NCBI GenBank assembly: GCA_002451795.1
Contig: DKDJ01000004.1
Coordinates: forward strand, 124,001-188,000
Reading direction: 5' to 3'
DNA: 64,000 bases
Source of the DNA: Bacteroidales bacterium UBA6851
Lineage (GTDB): Bacteria > Bacteroidota > Bacteroidia > Bacteroidales > UBA932
Positions 8,153-15,325 of this stretch are shown piece by piece. The notes under the pieces are model-generated. The model did no database searches and was not told where the DNA came from. It worked only from the letters and a program-made list of their open reading frames with translations. Position numbers and translations under genes: made by a program. How positions within the stretch are numbered: position 1 is the stretch's first letter; each line of letters starts with the position of its first letter.

Positions 8153-10954
8153 ATGAAAAAGAAAATTCTTTTGATTGCAGCGGTGCTCTTCAGCACCGCT
8201 GCTTTTGCATTCGGACAGAGTATGCCGAATCTACCTAACGATCCCGCAACTAAAGTTGGAAAACTTGAAAATGGGATGACCTATTACATAAGGCACAACG
8301 ACAAACCGGCTGGACGCGCAGAGTTCTACCTGGCCACCAATATCGGAGCCATTCAGGAAACTCCGGATCAGGATGGACTGGCACATTTCCTTGAGCACAT
8401 GTGCTTTAACGGAACCAAAAATTTCCCAGGTAAGGGGATTCTTAATTGGCTCGAAAGCATAGGAGCTTCATTTGGAGGCAACGTAAACGCTTCCACAGGC
8501 GTGGAACAAACCATTTACTTGCTGAACAACATTCCGCTTGTACGTCCGACCGTAGTTGACACTTGCCTTCTTATCATGCATGACTACTCACACTTCGTCA
8601 CATGTGACCCGAAAGAAATTGATGCAGAAAGAGGTGTCATTCTCGAAGAGAAACGTTCCCGCAACACCGCAGACTGGAGAGTTCGTGAAGCTTCAAGCAA
8701 ATATATCTTCGGTGACACCAAGTATGCTACCACGACTGTTATAGGAAGTGAGGAGAACCTTAAAACATTCAAGCCGGAGAGCCTCACCAATTTCTACCAT
8801 ACATGGTACCGCCCAGATATGCAGGCGCTCGTTGTGGTCGGAGACTTCGACGTTGATGAGGTCGAAACCAAAATAAAGAAAACATTCGCTGATATCCCAG
8901 CAGCAGAGAACCCAAAAGAAAAGGATGTCATCCGCATACCAGAAAACAAGGAGCCGATAATCGGCATTATCACCGATAAAGAGCTCACAACTACTGACAT
9001 CACTGCATATTGGAAGAGCGAGCCTCTTCCAGAGGAGATGAACAGTACCACTCTCGGGCTTCTTTCTGATATTCTTAAAGACGTGGTCAGCACGGCCATG
9101 AATGAAAGGTTCAATGACCTCTCTAACAAGAGTGACTCTCCTTTCATCTCCAGCGGATTTGGATTCGGCGAGTTATGCGAGACTTGTGAAGCCACACTGT
9201 CACAGGTTACCGCCAAGGAAGGCAAAGCACTTGAAGCACTTGAGGCTATGCTCACGGAATGCAGAAGAATGACTCTGTACGGATTCAGCGAAAGCGAGAT
9301 AGAAAGAGCAAAGACAGAGATTCTTTCTCAATACGAATCAGCAGCCAAAAAGGCTGACACTCGCAAAAACAGCGAATTCGTCATGGGCATGGTTTACAAC
9401 TTCTTTGACAACAAGCCATTCATGGATCCACAAGCAGAGTATGAACTGCTCAGTCAGATTATGCCTCAGTTCACTGCACAAATGGTAAATGAGTCTGTCA
9501 GAGAAATGAATCTTGACGAAAACCTTGTTCTTATCTGTACTGCCCCTGAACGCGATGGAAAAAATGTGCCTACCGAAGAGGAACTAATGTCAGTTGTTAA
9601 GAAGGTGCAAAGCGCGGAAATATCAAGAGCGGAAGGAGAAGAGATACCAAGCGAAATACTCGACCCGGCAAAGATCAAGTCAGGAAAGATCAAGTCAAGC
9701 ACTGAAGGCCGTTACGGCTCTACCGTACTTACACTAAACAACGGAGTAAGAGTAACCCTCTATCCTACTGACCTGCAGAAGAATAGGATTACCTTCACAT
9801 TTACAAAAGACGGTGGAAAGAACATCATTCCAGTTTCTGACATTGATTCATTCAATGACAACATTTGGTCATCCTATATCAGCAATAGTGGGGTATCATC
9901 ATTCTCTGCTAGTACACTGACAAAGATGCTAGCCGGCAGACAATTGTCTGTAAATCCGTTCATCAGCAATTACAGCCATGGAGTATCAGGCTCTGCCACA
10001 GTGAAGGACTTAGAAGCCGCGATGCAGCTCTTCTACCTCTTTGTTACCGCACCGCGCTTCGATGAGAACGACTTCAAGGTAAGTCTGTCACAGCTCGAAA
10101 CCGTGCTTCCTAACCTTGTAAATACGCCAAACTACAAACTCCAGCAAGCACTCTACAACAGCGTATTTGACTCACCAAGAAGAAGCCTTATCAACTCTGA
10201 GATTCTTGCGAAAGCAAACCTTGACGTAATTGAGAAATACTACCGGCTTCTATTTAAAGGAGCCTCTGGTGCACAAATGTACATTGCCGGAGACTTCAAG
10301 ATAGAGGATATCAAGCCTCTTCTTGAGAAATATGTCGCTTCTCTTCCTAAGGGTAAAAAAGCTGCTACAAACGAGTACATGGGTGATCTGTATGTGGACG
10401 GCATAAAGGTAAACGACTTCAAGACAGCCATGGAGACACCAATGGTGACAGTTTACCAGATGTATAACGTCAAGACTCCATATTCAGTGAAAGACGAGGT
10501 TGCGTTCAGTGCTTTGTCATACATTCTGAATATGGTATACACAGAGACACTTCGCGAAGAGGAAGGCGGCACATACGGAGCATCAGCTAACGCCCAGTGC
10601 ATATTCGAGCCTATCTCGCTAAAGGCCATGGAAATCGCTTTCCAGACCAATGTCGAGCAGGCCGACAAACTTCGCGAACTCGCTAAGTCAGGATTCTTGG
10701 CAATTGCAAAGGACGGCCCAGATGCTGAAAAGTTCGAAAAAGCTGTAAACAACCTCAAAAAGGAGATTCCTGAGAGCAGGCACAACATCAGCTATTGGAG
10801 CAACGCACTCAGCACATCAGACAAACTCGGAGTTGATTTCAATGCTGAATATGAAGCTGCAGTCAACACGCTTACAGCAGCAGACGTACAGGAGGCAGCA
10901 AAAAGCCTAATCTCGTCTGGCAACCTCATCGAAGTTATAATGAGACCTGAATAA
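8153..10954 (+). CDS. M16 family zinc peptidase, exported
   Basis: Pitrilysin-type zinc endopeptidase. The N-terminus is a typical signal peptide (basic KKK, hydrophobic core, AFAFGQ), so it should act outside the cytoplasm. The inverse zinc motif HFLEH (His78, Glu81, His82) is intact and the downstream ERGVILEE segment supplies the third zinc ligand region. At 933 residues it has the double-length layout of two M16 halves; the second, inactive half contains FKGASGAQMYIAGDF and a later RxxxGGTYG-type segment (REEEGGTYGASA). Substrates are probably periplasmic peptides, but specificity cannot be read from sequence. It stands alone between its own promoter and a strong terminator. Confidence 0.9.
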   Translation: MKKKILLIAAVLFSTAAFAFGQSMPNLPNDPATKVGKLENGMTYYIRHNDKPAGRAEFYLATNIGAIQETPDQDGLAHFLEHMCFNGTKNFPGKGILNWLESIGASFGGNVNASTGVEQTIYLLNNIPLVRPTVVDTCLLIMHDYSHFVTCDPKEIDAERGVILEEKRSRNTADWRVREASSKYIFGDTKYATTTVIGSEENLKTFKPESLTNFYHTWYRPDMQALVVVGDFDVDEVETKIKKTFADIPAAENPKEKDVIRIPENKEPIIGIITDKELTTTDITAYWKSEPLPEEMNSTTLGLLSDILKDVVSTAMNERFNDLSNKSDSPFISSGFGFGELCETCEATLSQVTAKEGKALEALEAMLTECRRMTLYGFSESEIERAKTEILSQYESAAKKADTRKNSEFVMGMVYNFFDNKPFMDPQAEYELLSQIMPQFTAQMVNESVREMNLDENLVLICTAPERDGKNVPTEEELMSVVKKVQSAEISRAEGEEIPSEILDPAKIKSGKIKSSTEGRYGSTVLTLNNGVRVTLYPTDLQKNRITFTFTKDGGKNIIPVSDIDSFNDNIWSSYISNSGVSSFSASTLTKMLAGRQLSVNPFISNYSHGVSGSATVKDLEAAMQLFYLFVTAPRFDENDFKVSLSQLETVLPNLVNTPNYKLQQALYNSVFDSPRRSLINSEILAKANLDVIEKYYRLLFKGASGAQMYIAGDFKIEDIKPLLEKYVASLPKGKKAATNEYMGDLYVDGIKVNDFKTAMETPMVTVYQMYNVKTPYSVKDEVAFSALSYILNMVYTETLREEEGGTYGASANAQCIFEPISLKAMEIAFQTNVEQADKLRELAKSGFLAIAKDGPDAEKFEKAVNNLKKEIPESRHNISYWSNALSTSDKLGVDFNAEYEAAVNTLTAADVQEAAKSLISSGNLIEVIMRPE

Positions 10955-10974
10955 TATTTTTTCTGCTATATGAT

Positions 10975-11011
10975 AAACCCCCGAAAGTTATCAATTAACT
11001 CTCGGGGGTTT
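10975..11011 (+). terminator. Rho-independent terminator after the M16 gene
   Basis: Inverted repeat AAACCCCCGA...TCGGGGGTTT with inner arm AGTTA/TAACT, separated by one mismatch and a 5-nt loop. It starts 20 bp after the M16 stop. The T run is short (TTT). Confidence 0.75.
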
Positions 11012-11230
11012 CATTTACTGGCAGCCGCTCTCTTGTTGTATTATCCGACTGCAGAGATCTGGAAAAAGTGATGCTAAACAAACGGAAGAAGGAAAGAGAC
11101 GAATATTTGATTACTTTTAAAGATCAGCCTTACTGGGGCACGTTATAGATTTAGGTGCTTTCACGACTGGAATGTGGTATCAAGAGTTGTGGACTACTCC
11201 TATGATAGCGAGGTTTCACGCTACATACAT
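11012..11230. other. Intergenic stretch with a possible gene remnant
   Basis: About 220 bp with no intact gene. A plus-strand frame from 10999 to 11148 reads on through ATG at 11071 (MLNKRKKERDEYLITF...YWGTL). If the frame is shifted by one base near 11135, reading continues for about 40 more codons to just before the next gene. This could be a decayed, frameshifted gene end, or chance. I recognise no family. Confidence 0.2.
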
Positions 11231-11261
11231 TTTCAAAAAACACTAAAATATCATATCTTTG
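11231..11261 (+). promoter_or_regulatory. Promoter of the phosphatase-EamA pair
   Basis: TTTC (11231-11234), 19 bp, TATCTTTG (11254-11261). Only 10 nt separate the -7 box from the ATG at 11272, so the mRNA would have a leader of a few bases at most. Confidence 0.5.
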
Positions 11262-11271
11262 CCGCTTGATT

Positions 11272-11733
11272 ATGGCAAAGTACAATATCTTGTTTGTATG
11301 CCACGGGAATATATGTCGAAGCCCAATGGCAGAATTCATACTTAAGGCTTTGGTAAAATCCAAAGGCCTAGAATCAGAATATCACATAGAGTCAGCAGCC
11401 GTATCTGAAGAGGAAATTGGCAATAGCATCTACCCGCCAGCAAAGCGGTGTCTGACGCAGCATGGAGTATGGTTTGATCCAGCCAAAACCGCAAGGAAAG
11501 TCACTGCATCCGACTACTCACGATTTGACAGGATAATATGTATGGATAGCAGCAACTTACGACTCCTGAAGTATATAATACCGTCAGATCCGGATGGGAA
11601 AGTTCACCTGATGATGTCATACACAGGTAGGAGCAGAGATGTAGCTGATCCATGGTATACAGGAGATTTCGAGACAACATTTCAAGATATACTTTCAGCC
11701 TGTGAATCCATGCTGAAGCGACAAGAAATATGA
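11272..11733 (+). CDS. Low-molecular-weight protein tyrosine phosphatase
   Basis: Cytoplasmic phosphatase of the LMW-PTP family. The 153 residues start FVCHGNICRSP, giving the CX5R phosphate-binding loop with nucleophile Cys10 and Arg16. The general acid Asp126 lies in DPWYTGDF. Length fits the family (about 150-160). ATG at 11272 is chosen over the upstream in-frame TTG at 11266 because the family starts right at the first beta strand and the -7 box is adjacent. The stop overlaps the ATG of the EamA gene (ATGA), implying translational coupling. Natural substrates are unknown; arsenate reductases share the fold but usually differ in the loop sequence. Confidence 0.92.
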   Translation: MAKYNILFVCHGNICRSPMAEFILKALVKSKGLESEYHIESAAVSEEEIGNSIYPPAKRCLTQHGVWFDPAKTARKVTASDYSRFDRIICMDSSNLRLLKYIIPSDPDGKVHLMMSYTGRSRDVADPWYTGDFETTFQDILSACESMLKRQEI

Positions 11734-12629
11734 ACACGGTGAAGACGGACGGCCGGTTTATCGGATATATAGCAGGTATTGTCGCCGGAGTAGCTTATGG
11801 TCTCAATCCCCTTTTTGCGCATCCGCTGATGAGCAATGACGTGAGCGTCCCGTCAATGCTGTTTTTCCGCTATCTCTTTGCTATGATATGCATGGGAGTC
11901 TTGATGTCAGTCAGCAAGGAAAGTTTCCGACTCAGACGATCAGAAATAACTACTGTTCTGATACTTGGAGTATTGTTTGCATTCAGCAGTCTGTTTCTGT
12001 TCCTCTCATACAAATACATACCATCCGGCCTGGCCACAACACTTGTATACCTTTACCCTGTTTTTACGGCTCTCATAATGGTGTTTCTGCATGAGTATCC
12101 AACATGGCGCGTATGGCTTAGCATTGCTGCGACATTCACAGGCGTAATTCTACTATGCATGCCCAAAGGAGATGTCAGCCTCAACATGCTTGGACTGTTG
12201 CTTGCTGCCTCAAGCGCATTGAGCTACGCACTCTATCTTGTAATAGTAAACAAATCCAAATCGATAAAGGAACTTTCCGAACATACACTGACTTTCTATG
12301 CACTTGGAAGCGGGGCAGTGATCTTTCTGATATTCAATTTCGCTGGAGGCAACTCCAACCTGATACATGGCATCAATAGTCCGATACTTTGGGCTAACCT
12401 GATCGCGCTCGGAATTTTTCCAACCATGGTTTCACTTCTCGCATTGGCAGTATCCACACGACGGATCGGAGCCACCAAGACATCCGTACTCGGAGTTTTT
12501 GAGCCATTGACCGCCATCTTCATCGGAACTTTCATATACGGAGAGCCGATGACCTCAAACATGGTCATCGGTGCCGCAATCTGCGTTATCGCAGTATTGT
12601 TTATGGTAGTATCAGGGAAGAAGAGCTAA
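11730..12629 (+). CDS. EamA/DMT family transporter
   Basis: Inner-membrane drug/metabolite transporter of the EamA type. The 299 residues show about ten hydrophobic segments in two repeats. Typical EamA features include the early GVAYGLNPLF segment, YKYIPSGLATTLVYLYPVFTAL near the end of the first repeat, and ...TSVLGVFEPLTAIFIGTFIYGE near the end of the second. The substrate cannot be predicted; the family exports amino acids, nucleosides or other metabolites. It is coupled to the upstream phosphatase by a 4-bp ATGA overlap. Its stop overlaps the convergent ugd stop by 4 bp. Confidence 0.88.
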   Translation: MNTVKTDGRFIGYIAGIVAGVAYGLNPLFAHPLMSNDVSVPSMLFFRYLFAMICMGVLMSVSKESFRLRRSEITTVLILGVLFAFSSLFLFLSYKYIPSGLATTLVYLYPVFTALIMVFLHEYPTWRVWLSIAATFTGVILLCMPKGDVSLNMLGLLLAASSALSYALYLVIVNKSKSIKELSEHTLTFYALGSGAVIFLIFNFAGGNSNLIHGINSPILWANLIALGIFPTMVSLLALAVSTRRIGATKTSVLGVFEPLTAIFIGTFIYGEPMTSNMVIGAAICVIAVLFMVVSGKKS

Positions 12630-13897
12630 TCCCGTCGGAAAATATCCCTCGTATAGACCTTATCCATCACATCAGAGAGTTGTGAGTCACATCTATTGGC
12701 AATGATAGCATCACTACGACGCTTGAACTCCTCAATACTCCCCACCACTTCACTTCCGAAGAAAGTCGTACCAGGCTCAAGGGTCGGTTCATAGATAATA
12801 ACCTGGGCTCCCTTTGCTTTTACCCTCTTCATAACACCCTGAATGGAACTCTGCCTAAAGTTGTCAGAATTTGATTTCATCGTAAGCCTATAGACTCCTA
12901 TTGTCACCTTCTTTTCAGATGCCTCATTCCACGTGCTATTAGCACTATAATACCCGGCTTTCTCCAGTACCCTATCTGCGATAAAATCCTTACGAGTGCT
13001 ATTGCTATCCACTATGGCACGTATAAGGTTCTCCGGCACATCGCTATAATTGGCAAGAAGCTGCTTGGTATCTTTAGGAAGGCAGTATCCGCCATAGCCA
13101 AAGGACGGATTGTTGTAATGCGTACCGATACGAGGATCAAGACAGACTCCTTCTATTATCGCTTTGGTATCAAGCCCTTTCATCTCTGCATAAGTATCAA
13201 GTTCGTTGAAATATGAGACTCGAAGAGCAAGATATGTATTGGCAAAGAGTTTCACCGCTTCCGCCTCCGTGGTATTCATAAACAACACCGGAACGTCCTC
13301 TTTAAGTGAACCACCCTTGATAAGAGAAGCAAAAGAATGGGCAGACTTCTCAAGGAAAGTATTATTGTGGTCATACCCGACAATGATCCTTGACGGATAA
13401 AGGTTGTCGTAAAGGGCTTTGCTCTCACGGAGAAATTCCGGAGCGAATATAATATTTGGCACGACTACCTTCATCGTACCATCAGACTGACGCTCACGAT
13501 AAGAGAACCTAGCGCGGACAGATTCCGTATACCCCACAGGAATAGTGGATTTGATAACCATCACAGCATCCGGATTGACTTCAAGTACAAGTTCAATAAC
13601 CTCCTCCACATGCGAAGTATCAAAGAAGTTTTTCTTACTATCATAGTTAGTAGGCGCGGCAATCACCACGAAATCAGCATCACGATATGCTGCACGCCCA
13701 TCCAAAGTAGCAGTAAGATTGAGCTCTTTCTCTGCGAGATATTTCTCGATGTACTCATCCTGAATCGGAGACTTCCGGCTGTTAATAAGATCCACTTTTT
13801 CCGGAATAACATCCACCGCAATCACTTCATTCTTCTGAGAAAGAAGGGTTGCGATACTCAAACCGACATACCCTGTTCCCGCTACTGCAATTTTCAT
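12626..13897 (-). CDS. ugd: UDP-glucose 6-dehydrogenase
   Basis: Oxidises UDP-glucose to UDP-glucuronate in two NAD-dependent steps, supplying sugar for capsule or lipopolysaccharide. The 423-residue protein has the N-terminal Rossmann motif GTGYVG (7-12), the segment APTNYD, FAPEFLRESKAL, and the catalytic Cys272 in GYGGYCLPKDT. Length matches Ugd (about 390-430). A longer frame would start 8 codons upstream, but the chosen ATG puts the nucleotide-binding strand at the usual place. It is monocistronic. Its promoter is embedded in the terminator of the CE15 operon, leaving a leader of about 100 nt. Confidence 0.94.
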   Translation of the reverse strand: MKIAVAGTGYVGLSIATLLSQKNEVIAVDVIPEKVDLINSRKSPIQDEYIEKYLAEKELNLTATLDGRAAYRDADFVVIAAPTNYDSKKNFFDTSHVEEVIELVLEVNPDAVMVIKSTIPVGYTESVRARFSYRERQSDGTMKVVVPNIIFAPEFLRESKALYDNLYPSRIIVGYDHNNTFLEKSAHSFASLIKGGSLKEDVPVLFMNTTEAEAVKLFANTYLALRVSYFNELDTYAEMKGLDTKAIIEGVCLDPRIGTHYNNPSFGYGGYCLPKDTKQLLANYSDVPENLIRAIVDSNSTRKDFIADRVLEKAGYYSANSTWNEASEKKVTIGVYRLTMKSNSDNFRQSSIQGVMKRVKAKGAQVIIYEPTLEPGTTFFGSEVVGSIEEFKRRSDAIIANRCDSQLSDVMDKVYTRDIFRRD

Positions 13898-14001
13898 AAT
13901 TACTCTGCTCAAGTTCCGCAAGTTTCATATTCTCCAAACACTGCGCGGCTTGCGAAACCACTTCATCAGCACAGTGTTTGTGTACGATTATCTAATACTC
14001 A

Positions 14002-14033
14002 CAAAGATAACAAAAAAAGGTGACTCTACGAAA
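14002..14033 (-). promoter_or_regulatory. Promoter of ugd
   Basis: On the minus strand TTTC (14033-14030), 20 bp, TATCTTTG (14009-14002). The TTTC lies in the loop of the terminator hairpin that ends the CE15 operon, so the two signals interlock. Confidence 0.48.
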
Positions 14034-14044
14034 GAGTCACCTTT
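14016..14044 (-). terminator. Rho-independent terminator of the DUF1573-GH3-CE15 operon
   Basis: On the minus strand an 11-bp perfect stem AAAGGTGACTC/GAGTCACCTTT with a 7-nt loop, followed by a T run (seven T in all, counting the stem end). It begins 21 bp after the CE15 stop. Confidence 0.85.
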
Positions 14045-14065
14045 GAATATGTACCACAAAACAAT

Positions 14066-15316
14066 TTAGAACTTAATCCACTTGGATAGGTCTGTTTTTC
14101 CCTCAAACAGTTCCGCTTTAGTCACAATTGTATTGGCATCCTCCTTCCCGAGAAGGAACTTATCCACAAAAGCTTCCACTTCTGGATACTGTGATTTAGG
14201 CAGCATACAGTGAGGATGGCCACCATTGATAGAATAGCCCATTCTGTCTTCCACTCCAAATTTCTCCCACACTTTACGAGCCGCATTCATAGAAACATAG
14301 CCGGACTCATCAGCAAGCCAAGGATAGTCCGTATTACCAAGCATCAGAAGAGCACGAGGGAAAACCATTGCACAGAGTTCATGACGGTCATAAGGCAGTT
14401 TATTGACATTTTCTCCGCTAAACTTATCCTTAAAACTAGTCATAAACCAATTGTAATCCGTGTGTTCAAGATCTTCCACATTTTCAAGAGTACGGGATAC
14501 TCTCCACGCAGCGGCTCCACCACCACCTGGCTCCTGAGCTATAGTCAAAGCAACCCTTTCATCAAACGCACCGCAGAACAAGGCCATCTTTCCAGCATAA
14601 GAGCAGCCTGTAACGCCAATATGTTTCGTATCAATGTTAGTAACTTCCGGGCCAAGAATCTGAAGTCCATCAATGATTCGGCTAAATCCCCACGCCCACT
14701 CGATATAGGCGCCATTCGCCTCAAGTTCAGGGAACAAACGATCAAAGGAATATGATCCGCGTGAATCATGTGGTCCCCACTGGCCGTAATTGCAGACCTG
14801 ACGCTCGTTAAAGTCCATCAAGGCTATTGGACGCTCTGTAAAAATCTCTCTTGGAAGAGACATCCGGCTCGACCCTATCATAATAGGATACGGGCCAGGA
14901 ACATCTGTGTCAGGATAAAAGATTCTTGAGAATAGTGAAAGAGTCTGACCATTGACCGTAACATCCACGAAAAGTGTATCTCCGCTCATTCTGGCCTCTA
15001 TGTTTTCTCTGTCAGTGACTGGCTTGGTACCAGTCTCATAGTACTGAATCATCGCAGAGATTTCATTACGACGCTTTTCCCAGTCTTTAAAACTCTTCAC
15101 CTCGCCTTTTCCAGAAGCCCAGGCAAACGGAGAAGGAAGATCCTCTATCGGATTATCGAGTCCAAACTCTGGAAATTCTAATTTACCACTTGTCAGATAC
15201 TTCGCACCAGTATTTTCCTCTTCATATACAAGAGGAAGCTCCTTTTGTTCACACTTGCACGATGCAAGCAGCATCGTGCACATGAAAGCACAAATTGATA
15301 TCAATCTACTATTCAT
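14066..15316 (-). CDS. CE15-type glucuronoyl esterase, lipoprotein
   Basis: Alpha/beta hydrolase resembling carbohydrate esterase family 15, which cleaves esters between 4-O-methyl-glucuronic acid on xylan and lignin alcohols. The 416 residues carry a lipoprotein signal (LLASC, Cys20). The nucleophile motif is GCSYAGK with Ser239, an acid segment AQEPGGGG contains Glu262, and NGGHPHC carries the likely catalytic His369. CE15 normally has GCSRxGK; here Arg is Tyr, which may change the oxyanion site or substrate range. It is the last gene of an operon after a GH3 with xylosidase-like features (9-bp gap), which supports a xylan role. A strong terminator follows. Confidence 0.82.
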   Translation of the reverse strand: MNSRLISICAFMCTMLLASCKCEQKELPLVYEEENTGAKYLTSGKLEFPEFGLDNPIEDLPSPFAWASGKGEVKSFKDWEKRRNEISAMIQYYETGTKPVTDRENIEARMSGDTLFVDVTVNGQTLSLFSRIFYPDTDVPGPYPIMIGSSRMSLPREIFTERPIALMDFNERQVCNYGQWGPHDSRGSYSFDRLFPELEANGAYIEWAWGFSRIIDGLQILGPEVTNIDTKHIGVTGCSYAGKMALFCGAFDERVALTIAQEPGGGGAAAWRVSRTLENVEDLEHTDYNWFMTSFKDKFSGENVNKLPYDRHELCAMVFPRALLMLGNTDYPWLADESGYVSMNAARKVWEKFGVEDRMGYSINGGHPHCMLPKSQYPEVEAFVDKFLLGKEDANTIVTKAELFEGKTDLSKWIKF

Positions 15317-15325
15317 ACCAAATCA

